Source of the DNA: Apoderus coryli
Lineage: Eukaryota; Arthropoda; Insecta; Coleoptera; Attelabidae
Assembly: GCA_911728435.2 (NCBI GenBank)
Contig: OU452198.1
Span: forward strand, 16,216,001-16,280,000
DNA: 64,000 bases
Direction: 5' to 3'
Below the pieces are notes generated by a model, which made no database searches, was not told the origin of the DNA, and saw nothing but the letters and a program-made list of their open reading frames with translations. How positions within the stretch are numbered: the first letter of the stretch is position 1; each line of letters starts with the position of its first letter. The translations under genes were made by a program, and so were the position numbers. Below, one piece after another: positions 23,861-35,387 of the stretch.

Positions 23861-24303
23861 CAATACTCCCTTTTTGAGAGTTTGATTAGGTCCAAAATTT
23901 TCTGGTATAAAATGCTCCCAACAAACCCTACAATTGTTGTAAATCTTCTCTGCTGTCATTTCAGTAACCAAACGTTTGTTTCCACATAAACTAATAATAA
24001 TAATTAAAACACAACACAACACAAAAGCTTAGAAAACAAACTAAGGAATACAAAATTTTAAAAACCAGTACAAAACCATTGTCTTTAAAGACAATGACAA
24101 AACTAACTTAATTATACCGATAGGGAGCGTAATAGATGGTCGTATTAAAAATTCATTTTTATGGAAAATGGCTCTGTATAAGTTAAGTATGAAAAAAATG
24201 ACTACATCAATGGTTTGGTCTCACACTTTTTATGGTGAGTCTTAGAGGCTATAGGGAAGACGAAGTTTTAATTGTCTCTTCTTCTTGCGGTGCCTTGCCT
24301 GTC

Positions 24304-26742
24304 TCAGGCGTGGGCTATCTTCGTGACAATCTGGTTGAAGCGCTCTCTATCTTTAGCTGCTTGGAATAATTGTTCTACTCCCAGTCCGGTCCAATTCCTG
24401 ATGTTTCGCAGCCATGATAGTTTTTTGCGGCCTATCCATCTTCTGCCCTCAACTTTTCCCTGGATGATCAGGCGAGGAATGTGGTACTTGGGTCCTCGTG
24501 TTATATGTCCAAAGTAGCTAACCTTTCTTGTTTTTATGGTGTCCAGGAGTTCTCGATCTTTATCCAGCTGTCCGAGAACTTCTTCATTGCTAGTTTGCGT
24601 CGTCCAAGAGATTTTGAGGATTCTCCGATAGCACCACATCTCGAATGCCTCTATTTTATTCATGGTGTCAATTTTAAGGGTCCATGTCTCACAGCCGTAC
24701 AGAAAAATGCTCCATATGTAACATCGGAGTGTTCTGAGCCGCGTTTGAATTGAGAGATTTCTATTAGTAAGGGTGGGTTTCCATTTACTAAACATCCCAC
24801 GTGCCATTTCAATCCTCGCTTGAATCTCTTCTTCGCATGTTATTTCATTGTTCAGCCAACTTCCCAGATACTTGAAGTGTGATACCAACTCGATGTTGTG
24901 TCCGTTGATTGTGATCGGAATTGGTTCTATGTTTATTTTACCTACCGCCATCCATTTTGTTTTTTTTTTTATGTTTATATTAATACCCCATCTTCGTCCA
25001 GCCTCATACACTCTGTCCAGCAACACTTGCAAGTCCTCCATAGACTCAGCGATAATAGCGGTATCATCTGCGTACCTTACGTTGTTTATGATTTCGCCTC
25101 CTATCTTTGCTCCCTCTCTTCTGCCATCTAAGGCCTCGTGAAATATGTTTTCTGAGTAGAGATTGAATAACATGGGTGACAAGACACACCCCTGTCTCAC
25201 ACCGCGTCTTATTGGTATTTCGTCTGTAACGCTGTCCTCTAGCCTGACCACAGCAGTCTGATTGTAGTACAGATTTATCAAAAGACGTATGTCATAATAG
25301 TCTACGTTACATGATTTTAGACATCGAAAAAGTTTTGTGTGGTCAACTCGATCGAATGCTTTTTCCAAATCGATAAAGCACACATAGATGCTCTTCTGCA
25401 ATAATGTTCTCATGCAAAAAAGGGCTTCGCGTGTGCCCAGTCCGCCACGAAATCCAAATTGCTCCTTACCAATGTCTCGATCACATATAGCATATATTCT
25501 ATTGAGCAGTATATTTAGGAGTATTTTTAAAGTGTGGCTCATTAGGCTAATCAGCCGGAAGTCATTACACCTATTTGCTTTGGAGTTTTTGGGTAAGGCA
25601 ATGAAAATCGATTTCTGCCAGTCGCCAGGCAGTTTTCCGGTTTGGTAAACTTGGTTGAAGAATGCCGTCAGAGTAGATACGCCTTCGTCTTCAAGAAGCT
25701 TCACCAACTCAATAGGTATTTCATCGGGTCCGGGAGTTTTTCTTGTTTTCGATTGCTGTATAGCTTTTTGAACTTCGGATTTGAGGATACTTGGACCATG
25801 TTCTGTCCTATGATTAGCTAGTAAGCTCTCTGGCATTTCGCGAGTTTCATCGTTAAACAGCTGTTGGATATATTGTTGCCATTCATTACGTCGATCTTCC
25901 TGTGTTAGTAATGCCTTTCCCTTATCATTGTATATCACAGTTGTGTTTTTTCTTCTATATATGCCAGAACATTCTTTTAGCTTTCTATGTAAATTAAAAT
26001 CGTCGTGTGTGGACTGAAGATGTTCGATTTCTTTGCAGGATTCTTGAAGCCAGTTTTCCTTGGCCTCTTTAATTTTTTTACGAATTATACGGTGTATTTT
26101 TGTGTATTCAGTTTGATTGTTGTTCTTATATTTTCGTCTTTCCTCCATGAGCTTTAATATTTCTTGTGTCATCCATTCCTTTTTTCCTTTTTTTTCTTTA
26201 GGTTTTAATAACTGTTGTATTCTCTCACTTCTTAACGAGACTTTGATATCTCGCCAGTTTTCTTCTACGTTTTTGTTGTTAATGGACGATGGTGTGATTG
26301 TGTGTACATTATTATTTATTTCCCGTGTTAATTCTCTTATAGTTTCAGGTTCTTTTAATATATGTTGTTGTATTCGTAAGGTCTTCGTTGGTTGTTGCCT
26401 CTTTTTAAACTTTACGTTTATTGCTGAGCAGAGCAAACTGTGATCTGAGTACACATCTGCACCAGGGTATGTTTTTGTTGACTTATTACTATTACGGAAG
26501 CGTCGGTTGATTAAGATGAAGTCTATCTGATTTCTTACAATCTTATTCTGTGTGTGTTGGGGGGATGTCCATGTGTACAATCTCCTGTATGGAAGATTAT
26601 ACCAGGTGTTTGTGATTACGAATTCTTCTTCCTGACAGAACTGTACGAGTCGTTTTCCTCGGTCGTTGCGTACACCTAGGCCATGCTGTCCTGTGACGTC
26701 TTTTGTTGTTTCTTTACCCACCTTCGCATTCCAATCTCCCAT
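24304..26742 (-). pseudogene. Endonuclease C-terminal part plus reverse transcriptase of the RTE-like ORF
   Basis: A long frame of 812 codons. Residues 1-110 finish the endonuclease: MGDWNAKVG, DFILINRRF, and SDHSLL with the catalytic His. RT follows: KTPGPDEIPIELVK near 330, the fingers region, YVCFIDLEKAFDRVDH near 450, RRGVRQGCVLSPMLFNLY near 515, and the catalytic YADD box near 565. Then comes the thumb and a C-terminal domain with LYGCETWTL, EAFEMWCYRRILKISW and GRKKLSWLRN typical of RTE-like elements. It ends at a natural stop 28 bases before the tail. It is complete apart from the slip at its 5' end. The clade call is from these motifs and is not phylogenetic. Confidence 0.9.
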
Positions 26743-26744
26743 AA

Positions 26745-27194
26745 TTATAGTGATTTCGTGTTTTTTTGTCGTCTTCTTATGTCTTTGATCTGTTGATAGA
26801 ATTCCTCAACCTCATTATCGTCATGGTCGGCAGTGGGGGCATAAACCTGAATGATGTTCATGTTTACAGGTCTTGTTGCCAGCTGTAGTAGCATTATTCT
26901 GTCTGACAAGGGCACAAAATTTCGTACCGATCCACTGAGAGATTTATTCAGTATTATAGCTGCTCCATTTTTATGAGATGCATCTCGTGTTCCGGATGTG
27001 TAAATTGTGTGATTGCCAGAGTCAAAATTGGTTGCGTCTGGCCATTTTTTTTCGCATACTCCCAGTATTTGTATGTCTGTTCTTCGCATTTCTAACAGAC
27101 AGTTCTCCAGTCTTCCTGCAGCATAAAGTGTTCGGAGATTCCATGTTCCTATTCTTAATTTATTTTTAGTTTTCCGCCCGGGGATTCTTAGCAC
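26745..27194 (-). pseudogene. Endonuclease N-terminal part of the RTE-like ORF
   Basis: A frame of 149 codons. It begins with a basic stretch and enters the AP-endonuclease fold with LRIGTWNLRTLYAAG, where the Asn of the WN motif is part of the active site. It continues with ILGVCEKKWPD; the usual Glu of SETRW is represented by CEKKW. It ends around NIIQVYAPTADHDD, the QVYAPT block. The next block, GDWNAKVG, sits at the start of the downstream frame. A single-base slip in a run of seven A's (plus-strand T run near 26763-26769) separates them. The start codon is not obvious, since the frame opens with GTG. Confidence 0.85.
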
Positions 27195-27630
27195 CCCTGT
27201 CCCATTTTAATTGTGATAATGTCTATAATTTTGGTTTGGCTCAACCGAATTTTTCAAATCAGATCTTGCTCGAGAAAGAAAGTCTAGTGGTTTAAGACAA
27301 AAATTATTCCATGTCATAATTCTTTTTTGCTGACCCCTTAGTTGGCGCCATTTAGAAATCTTATTGGATTTTTGGTTATCGTGTATTAAAACCCAGGAAA
27401 AATGTTGGACACCTTCCTATTAGGGGTTTAAATTAAGTTTGTAACTATGTGATCTTTGCTTAACGTAGTCCTGAAATTATAGCGGAAAATTTTGCTATTC
27501 ATTTTTTTTTATTTCATTTCAAGTGAGCAGTTTTATTCCAAATGTTCAGAAAGATTACTAGCATAGATTATTTGCCCAAATCTGCACATAATTTGGAACA
27601 TTTTTCTATATTTAGTTATTTTATTTTCAG

Positions 27631-27720
27631 GAGGAACTTGAAGCACTGAAGTTGAAGCTGCAAAAGATTGAAAATGAAAGAGTTACCCTGAAATATGACA
27701 ATGACAAATTAGAAACGAAG
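27631..27720 (+). CDS. Myosin XVIII exon 2 of the window (coiled-coil start)
   Basis: Phase-0/0 exon of 30 codons between CAG at 27628-27630 and GTAAGT at 27721. The peptide EELEALKLKLQKIENERVTL continues directly from RTEEELRAKT of the previous exon. It is a run of charged heptads at the start of the tail coiled coil. It is short but supported by both splice sites, phase, and fit to the family's tail start. Confidence 0.85.
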
Positions 27721-28264
27721 GTAAGTCGTGTAGTAATTAGTATATTGGTAGGTACTTACTTACTTTTCTTTTATTATTAAAGGAATGAAATAATAATAAT
27801 TACAGATGGTTTAAACTAGATATTATACGATTAATAATACTGATTGACTATTTAATAAATAAATATTGGTATATAATATCATTAATTTGAGTATAAAATA
27901 TTAAACAATTGACTCAATTGTTAAACGAGATTATGGCCAGAATATTAAAAGAATTTTTGATTTATCACTATTGATTGCTTGCAATATATATTTTACTTTC
28001 TTAACCTAGGGAAAGTATTGTGAAGGTGTAGAAAAAAAGAGATACATACGGATATAACCATTTTGAAGTCCCCTTAGATTTGCCTTTGCCAAATTTACTT
28101 GTTCACTTGTCTAAAGAACGCTGTGGATGAACGCATTAGAACACTAATATTAACAAAACTCTTTAAACATTTTTAATTTTGGCGTATTGTTATACTTATG
28201 TATATTTGTATAGGTACGAGGGTTACCTTTTATATTTCGGGATTAGAAAACAAAAACAAATATT

Positions 28265-28475
28265 TGAAATGGGCTTGTTTAACAAAACAAGACTTAAATT
28301 CCGAGAGTTTGTCTGTCAACCACTATACTTTCAGCAGACGGCGGTTTCGTCGATCCACGACTCATCAGTGGTGATCGGTCAGTAGTTGACACCCAAACTC
28401 TCGTAAATAATGTGGTATATACCCCACACGGTACAGAGATGTCGCCAAACACATCCTTTTACAAAAACAAATATT
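28265..28475 (-). mobile_element. Short hammerhead-ribozyme retroelement (retrozyme/SINE-like) inserted in the mariner
   Basis: A 196-bp insert plus one copy of the duplicated target. ACAAAAACAAATATT occurs at 28250-28264 and again at 28461-28475, a 15-bp target-site duplication. The paralogous mariner at 50 kb has this 15-mer once (50099-50113) with continuous flanking sequence, an empty site. The insert has no coding capacity. Its centre is an extended inverted repeat (CGAGAGTTTG at 28302-28311 against CAAACTCTCG at 28394-28403) containing a hammerhead fold on the minus strand. Known carriers of type I hammerheads are Penelope-like elements, some SINEs and animal retrozymes. Size and structure fit a retrozyme or a solo piece of a Penelope-like terminal repeat; I cannot tell which. 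Confidence 0.8.
28315..28390 (-). ncRNA. Type I hammerhead self-cleaving ribozyme
   Basis: Read on the minus strand, all core elements are in order. CUGAUGA is at 28362-28368. Stem II is GUCG/CGAC with loop UGGAU, followed by GAAA at 28345-28348. A two-base-pair helix III (AC/GU) has a CGCC tetraloop, then the cleavage triplet GUC at 28337-28339. Stem I is closed by the outer 10-bp helix GUCAACUACU/AGUGGUUGAC (one G-U), an internal loop, and an inner helix with one C-C mismatch. Very short helix III and an internal loop in stem I are known features of the minimal hammerheads in Penelope-like elements and retrozymes. The predicted cut is between 28337 and 28336. Activity is predicted, not shown. 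Confidence 0.85.
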
Positions 28476-28492
28476 AATCATCGAAAATCACT

Positions 28493-29525
28493 TTATTGTT
28501 TTTCAAAATATTCCCCATGAAGATCTATACACTTTTGCATGCGTTTGAAGCAATTGTCGAAGCACTTTTGCCACTCTGATTGAGGTGTCTCCAAAACATG
28601 CATTCTGAATGCAGCAACCGCTTCTTCAGGTGTCGAAAAACGTTGACCTCTCAGTTTGTTTTTTACGTACGGGAATAAAAATAAGTCATTCGGGGCCAAG
28701 TCAGGACTCGGTGGATGATTCATCAAATCGATGTTTTGGGTGCTCAAAAATGCAGTTGTTTGAGCCGATGTGTGAGAGCTCGCAATGTCATGGTGAAGAG
28801 TGATCCGTCTTCGGCGGTTGGTTTTCCTGATTTCTTGAAGACAACTGGCAAACAAATGGTTGTGTACCACTCAGAATTGCCTGTTCTGCGTTGTTCTAGT
28901 GGTACGGTTGCGACAGGTCCAGTTTTTCCGAAAAAACAGGCGACCATTTGCTTGGAAGAGCTTCGTGCGCGAACAACTTTTGTTGGATTTGGCTCATCTT
29001 GAAACATCCATACAGTCGACTGCTGTTTAATTTCGGGCTCATACGCGTAAATCCACGATTCATCACCTGTCACGATGTCATAGACGTGTTTCGAAGCACC
29101 TCGATCGTATTTTTTGAGCATTTCTTTCCCTTTTTTTGAGCGATTGACAAATTGTGTGGGATCCAACGCGAACAAATTTTTTTGACAGTCAAATGTTTAT
29201 GCAATATTGAATGTATGCTGGTCCTACTAATGCCTAAGGTTGTCTCAATCTCTTGATAGGTCACATAACGATCTTGCAATATCAGTTCGCGCACAGCATC
29301 AATGGTTTTCGGAACAACAACTGATTTTGGACGACCTTCACGAAATTCGTCTTGGAGTGAACTACGACCACGATTGAATTCACTATACCATCGATAAACA
29401 CTGGGCCTTGATGGAGCTTTATCTCCAAAAATTGAATTAAGTTCATCCATGCACTGTTGTTGAGTTAATCCACGTCGAAAGTTGTAAAAACTAATCGCAC
29501 GAAAATGTTCACGATTAAATTCCAT
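28493..29525 (-). pseudogene. Mariner transposase, broken by two frameshifts
   Basis: Three minus-strand frames cover an almost full-length transposase. The N-terminal frame (29070-29525) has the paired HTH region: FYNFRRGLTQQQCMDELN, then RPKSVVVPKTIDAVRELI, then KKICSRWIPHNLS. The middle frame (28744-29175) has the first catalytic block VTGDESWIYAYEPE. The last frame (28493-28870) has LHHDIASSHTSAQTT, with the second Asp kept but the usual Asn changed to Ile and one residue lost near HPPSPDLAPND. It ends at MQKCIDLHGEYFEKQ. All three catalytic Asp residues of the DD34D set survive in sequence, but two frameshifts make it inactive. Confidence 0.85.
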
Positions 29526-30403
29526 TTTTGGGCCGAGATGAATCTTTTAAGTTACTGTAAACAACACAAATAGCGCTCGTACGTTCTGAGTACGTATAAC
29601 CTCAAAAATGTCCAACTTTACGATAGAATAGAAAAGGCAACCCTCGTTCATGTTCACCGAGTGCTTGGTAATTTTTGTCTCTTCCAGAATTAAGAGTGAC
29701 TTTTGTACTAATTAACAAGGCCCTTTTTTACAGTCAGAGCTTAACTTAATATGTTATTTAGTAGCTATTTTAGTTAGAGACCAATTCCCACATTAATATT
29801 ATTTTGTAATAATTGTCTTTGAACGGTTTTTAAGCCTAGGAAAAAAATTGATATGCTCTTGTAGTTAGGTATGTGTAGTATTTTAGTATTAACATTTTTT
29901 TACGTTTTTCACATGCGCTATATTTTTAACTTACTTACTGTCTTTTAGATCCAACGTATTTTTATATTTCAGCGTGTTTTAAAATTAAACAATGTTTCTT
30001 TTTTTGGCTCCTGTTATATTTTACTTCCTTTACCTGCTAATTTTATATCTTATATTTTTCAGGCCAAATTTTATAATGAAATCTCAGTTGCTCACAGTTA
30101 ATCTAATTATAAATATAAATAAATATTTTTCCATACCGGTACCTTTTTACAACTTTTTCCGTGGGCTCTTCACTGTGTTCTGTATCCATTAATTTTATAC
30201 TGTACAAACGTCCTATAATCTGAGTTCTATTAGCAAATAGAGTCGACACTGTTTATAGTGAAACTCTATATAGTAAAAATCTCTTTATAGTGCAATTTTA
30301 TCAAGCCTAGAATATTTTAATGAAATTTAATGTAAAAAGCCCTGCATATAGTGAATCTTTAAAAGATATAGTACAGTAGCACTCTACACAGAAAAAAAAA
30401 CCT

Positions 30404-30954
30404 TGGTTCAGATAGATAAAAAACGTAAGCACCACAGGGACAACCAAAACCTTGTCTACCCCTTCTAGAAAAATTTACTGGATAGACATTATGTCATTTA
30501 GATAATATTCTTGAATAGTTTACATATGCTTCTTGTCTAAAAGAGACAAACACTTTTTGTCATTTAAATAAAAATATATTGTATGCCAGCAAAGTTTATT
30601 AGTAATTTTAGTAATGTAGAAAAATTTACTGGATAGACATTATGTCATTTAGATAATATTCTTGAATAGTTTACATATGCTCCTTGTCTGGGAGAGACAA
30701 ACACTATTTGTCATTTAAATAAAAGTATATTGTATGCTAGCAAAGTTTACTAGTTATTTTAGTGATGATACTCGTTTAATGTCTATCCAGTAAATTTTTC
30801 TACATTACTAATATAACTAATTAACTTTGCTAACATACAATATATTTTTATTTAAATGACAAATAGTGTTTGTCTCTCTTCTAGTAATTTTTTCTAGAAG
30901 GGGTAGACAAGATTTGGGGGTCCCTGTGGTGCTTACGTTTTTTTATCTGAACCA
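30404..30954. repeat. Foldback element with internal 151-bp duplication
   Basis: Outer arms (TGGTTCAGATA..AACGTAAGCACCACAGGGAC at 30404-30442 and the inverse at 30920-30954) continue inward through GTCTACCCCTTCTAGAAA. The left half contains a direct duplication: TAGAAAAATTTACTGG starts at 30466 and again at 30617, period 151 bp. The second half is inverted again at about 30775-30890. It has no coding content. Confidence 0.8.
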
Positions 30955-31189
30955 CCATCAGGTTTTTAGTGCGACTCTTATTTATTTATTTTTTTAAAAT
31001 AAACTTAAGCCTACTGAAAATCTTGTATTAGGTATAAGTAATATAAGCTAGGTCAAACTTCAATCTACACATGTTAAAGTGGGTAGGTATAATGCGGCTG
31101 AATCCTTTGCCGGAATTCCTGAGAATATTGCTCAGCACATAAACAACTAGGGTTGGTTGACCTTGGAAACGGTCGGAGTGACAATGTCG

Positions 31190-31990
31190 GTTAACTTAGA
31201 GAAAAGTTGTACAATTTAAACACCTTTTAAATGGTGTTTTCAAAAGTAAAGTAAATTTAGCAGTTTTCGAGAATTTCTTAAAAATCAATTTTTTGCGATA
31301 TTAGTTTTTATTGATTTCAGACATTATTTTTACAGATATATAAAAAAATGAAAAGCACTTTCTCATTGTTGCTTTTTGAGGAGACTCGACGTTTCGTTTT
31401 CGAAAAACCATCAACTTCGATTTTTTAAATACGGCCCTTGATTTTCTATTGTTAAATTGTTATTTAAACTTATTCAAGAAAAATCGCCATTGTTTGGGAC
31501 TTAACTGACTGAATGCAGAGTATATACCTAATTAGTAATTTTGGCAATAAAATTCTTTCGACGTTAATCAAAATTATTTATTATTATTTGCCAATTTATT
31601 TCTGTCAGCACATTTTATTCTGTACGCAGTTTTTTAAATTTAGTTAAAATTTTTGTGCTTTTTGAAATTATTAAAGAAACGCCTTTCTTTCTTTTACGCA
31701 AAATAAGTGCCAAACTATAGCGGTTTTTCTTGAAGTTTAAATAACAGCTAAAAATACTGAAAACTTGTTGAAACCATTCCATTTTTGTTTTGAAAATGGC
31801 TTTAAATTTAACAATAAAAATCGAGGGCCGTATTTAAAAAATGAAACGTCGTAATGAAAATTTGTAAACGCTATATAATTTTCATAAAAAAGTAACAATG
31901 AGAGCTTTTAAGTTTTTTATATCAGTAAAAATAATGTCAGAAATCAATAAAAACTAAAATCGCAAAAAAATTGCATTTTCTTAAAAAAAT
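31190..31990. repeat. Foldback repeat related to the element at 37678-38192
   Basis: Left arm about 31195-31510 and right arm about 31690-31990 are inverted relatives, sharing blocks such as TTTATTGATTTC and AAATACGGCC. The same sequence occurs once at about 37715-38150, in the orientation of the right arm. It is therefore one transposon family present here as a broken inverted pair. Confidence 0.65.
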
Positions 31991-34081
31991 ACGGCCTTGT
32001 AAAATATAGTTTATACCTAATTCATTTTCTACTATAAATATTATACATTTCAAGATCTACTAACTAGGTACTAGGTAGTTATCTAATTTGGGGACAAATA
32101 AACCTAAAATGTAAGTATTGGCTATTTAAAAAGAAATCGAGTTTTTCCGAAAAACAATGACGCTGAAACAAAAAAAAATTATCAAAGAAACTTTAGATTC
32201 CTTATGAGGAAACTAAGTAAAATAACAGATTCTACCGGTACGTACGAGGAATGATAAGACAATTCCAATCCACAACTCCTAATTCACAGACATTGGTAAA
32301 ATGGTAAACAAATCAATACATACCTACCTTTACAAAAGAAAGAAAAAAGTCATACCTAGCTGAAATATTTATGTAACTTCTTTTGAAAAACTGCATTAAT
32401 TTGCTAAAAATTAATCCGTCCCTGGCAAATTAAATATATTATCGTGAACCCATCTAAACTATTGTTTACTTGCTGTAAATGGAAGAATACCATATTAAGA
32501 TTGATTAAATTAGAAAAAGTATTTTAAATTAGGATTAAGTACCTACTAAATAATACGTAACTAGATAGGTATCTATCTATTGCCAAAGATTATATCTGAT
32601 ATTGCCATGAAATAAGATTGTTTGCATTGGTCGTAAAATTATAAAAATAAATAATTAAATAATAATTATTATAATTTACTTACCGAGAAAAGTAACAACG
32701 AGCTCCCCCAGATTCCAGCTAATTAATATTTGTTTTGTTTCCTCCATTGTTATTAATAATATATGAATATTTAACAAAACTCAACACACCAAACTAATCA
32801 CTAAGTACACTTAATTATGTTAGATGCACATTTAGTCCGTCCTCACCACTTGTAGAAATTGGGATATCAATATCTAGGTATACACTTACTATCAATAAAT
32901 CAAAATTTAATATATTAAATTAAAATATCTTCAGATTAGAACACCAAATAACTAGATCCTAGTTAGAGCGACGCCAAGACTCTAATCAAAAAATACCAAA
33001 ATGAAACCCCCTCCCTCTACACCAAGTGAGACGCGCTAGGTACAACGTGGTACACATAGAAGATGTTGTTGTCGGCACCTGCTCCTACAAAGTGTTTTAG
33101 GTACGTGCACTAGCAGCGGGGACAAACACATTAGGTAGAACGAGGAATAACCGTTGGCTGGAATAGAATGACGACTTATGTAGTATTTTGGAGGATAGAA
33201 ATTTTGTAAATGAGAAGTATTAGGTAAAATAACTATTACACAGATTTAATTAAATCAGTGCCTATTTTAGCTATGTACTTACTTAGTTGTTAAAGTCTTA
33301 TTTACACTTAAATATTATAATGCACTACGTAGGTCCATTAATATACTGAAGCAGATAAATAAAATTTATAGGTAGGTAGGTATATGTTCCTATTAGAACT
33401 AATTTAGTTTTGGGTTTCATAAAACGATTTTTGAGAATAGTTAGGTACGTATAGGTACCTACCTAATTACCTCATTAAGTATTTTCTTAATAATAATAGC
33501 TACACCTAAGTGGGTACGTATGGAAATCTGTAGGTGTACAATACCTAATTCAAACAGAATACCGAACTCATTTAGCGCAAATAAAATTTTATATAGGTTC
33601 ACAATTTGAAATCTTATTTAACTAATGCACATACAAGTCTCGTTTAGATGAGAAGATATCAGCTTAGCAGGAAGAATTGTCGTTTTTAGATAATGTACTT
33701 ACTCATACTTGATAACTACATTTACTACTTTAACAAAAATGTTGCGAAAACTAGCAAATTCACCTCTAAATAATATTTTTTATTTGGATAAACCAAGTTT
33801 TTTTTTTCTGTGTATGAAATAAAGTTCTTACCGGAATTTTATGTATAAATTTTTATGCATATAAATGCATGCGCATTTACATTTTTATATCGCATACTTT
33901 TGAAAATGTTCTTAACGCGTTCATAATGCCTAATGGTAGGCAGTAAAGCAGGTAGATTTCTGTCAGACACCTGGGGAATTCCTAACCCATTTTGTATATC
34001 GAATGAACGTGTTACAGACGTTAAGGCAAATTTGGATAAATTACTTGTACTGTCCAGATTTAGTGATTATTATCTGGAATT

Positions 34082-34290
34082 ATACAGGGTGAGTCACGAG
34101 GAACTATACATACTTCTACCATAAGTAAAGGCACGTTAGGGGATTATCAAATTCGTCATATCTTTTCAATGAAGTCGATTTATCTCATTTTTTTATAAAA
34201 GTGTGTATTGGTGTCTGGCAACTAACTGACATATGCAGAATTGAAAAAATCCAGGTCTGTCTTTGAGAAAATTTGTGGGACAACACTTAA
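34082..34290. mobile_element. TIR-type fragment TACAGGGTGAGTCACGAGGA
   Basis: A terminal sequence of the ACAGGGTG style followed by about 200 bases without coding content; a second short ACCCTGTATA-like phrase lies near 34291-34300. It is probably a solo end or short MITE. The open frame just upstream (33933-34124) is not recognisable. Confidence 0.4.
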
Positions 34291-35387
34291 CCCTGTATAT
34301 AATTTTTGAAAAATCTGGTATAATTTTTTCAGAGGGCATAAATAGACAGTTAGACCTGGGTATTTGAATTTTTTGTTACACTCACCTCACATTTCCAATT
34401 AAAGATTCATTTTAGAGTGGAACAAAGTAAAAAACAATTTAATAAACATTAAATATTAAAGAAGTGTTTGCAATTTACTAGTGCGCACTGACTGACTGAG
34501 ACTAAAGATATTTTGTAAACTGAGATGAAAATGTGATGGATCAATATATATTTTCTTAATCGATTTTGTTTATTGGACTTTTCTATACTTAACCAGAAAT
34601 TAGAATTTACTTGAAAGTAAGACAAAAAAAATGTCTTATCCTTATGATTTTCTATCGATTGCATATCATACGAAATACTAACAATAAAGATTTATCGCAA
34701 AAAAATAGAATAAAATTAACTTTAGAGACATACAGGATTTCAATAAATACATTTCCGTCTTTTGAACAGTTGCCAGAGAATTTTTTTCGCTGCCACTATT
34801 CTGATTATGTAATATGAACTTTGTGTATAGAAATGTTTGCATCCGAGTCCTTGGTATTATTTATTCCACAACAAAAAATATTTTTCCAAACACCGAAGAT
34901 TACTATTTTCTTTTTTCGTCGAAGGTAGGTATTCAGTTTCTTTTACTTATGTAAATCTTGAAATTTTATTTTTAAAATTAGAATAATATCATTGAAAATC
35001 GTTAAAGTAAATATTTTGTTTTATTTAACTAATCATCATTTTACATTTAAAAAAAGAAACCAAACATCTGACATTCAAAGAACAGGAACTTAACCTAGGA
35101 GGGTAATACGAGGTGTACAAATTAAGTAATTCAAACATGCGTGATACCCTTTTTGATCTTTTACAAAACTTCAATAGAACTAACTTATTTCAAAAACCGA
35201 CGAAAATTTCGGCAAAATGCAGAAATTTTTTTCCAAATCAAAAAATCTGGCCAAGTTATTTTTAGCTATCCATATCATATAATATGTAATATATATATGG
35301 AGACTATTAGTTCCATGAATTTTTTTTTAATTTCACCGGAAATACTTGTTTTTGGTCATTTCATACATAAGTAGTATTAAAAAAATG

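Larger units (their letters stand above)
24276..27204 (-). mobile_element. Nearly complete RTE-like non-LTR retroposon with 10-bp target duplication
   Basis: Minus-strand insertion flanked by TTTTAATTGT at 24266-24275 and 27205-27214, a clear target-site duplication. The 3' end is GCACCGCAAGAAGAAGAG, a short (AGA)n tail also seen in the second copy at 42160-42177. The body encodes an apurinic-type endonuclease followed by RT. The 5' end lies just before the endonuclease frame and may be complete or slightly truncated. Only one frameshift separates the two frames, so this is one of the best preserved elements here. Confidence 0.9.
1245..27630. other. 26-kb myosin XVIII intron filled with mobile elements
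   Basis: It begins with GTGAGT and ends with a pyrimidine tract and CAG at 27628-27630. Stretches inside it in which I recognise nothing are 1245-1918, 2036-2957, 3270-3640, 3910-4780, 7741-9240, 10070-11010, 12136-12734, 16350-16541, 17733-18695 outside the palindrome arms, 19546-20014, 21345-21995, 23860-24265 and 27215-27630. Those parts are A/T-rich with poly-A/T and short simple repeats. Everything else is annotated separately below. Confidence 0.7.
28217..29646 (-). mobile_element. Mariner element (mellifera-like), copy 2, with an insertion
   Basis: Both termini are visible: CGAGGGTTACCTTTTATATT at 28217 after a TA, and the inverse AAAAGGCAACCCTCG ending at 29646. Without the 211-bp insertion near the left end it measures about 1.22 kb, normal for mariner. 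It encodes a transposase on the minus strand. The same element, internally deleted, is at 50066-50452, and an older copy is at 11 kb. The right-hand TA is changed to TT. Confidence 0.9.
30385..33814. mobile_element. Possible 3.4-kb element with TACACAG(A)n TIRs
   Basis: TACACAGAAAAAAAAACCTT at 30385 is inverted at 33791-33814 (AACCAAG then poly-T then CTGTGTA), about 24 bp with two differences. The interior has no coding sequence and includes two foldbacks. The two ends may belong to one non-autonomous element or to two separate truncated copies. Confidence 0.35.

Noticed and set aside
24898..26443. Plus-strand open frames opposite the RTE-like ORF
   Set aside because: They are antisense shadows of the reverse transcriptase and endonuclease frames and have no motifs of their own.
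33933..34124. 63-codon frame as a gene
   Set aside because: Runs into a TIR-type repeat end at 34082 and shows no recognisable domain.
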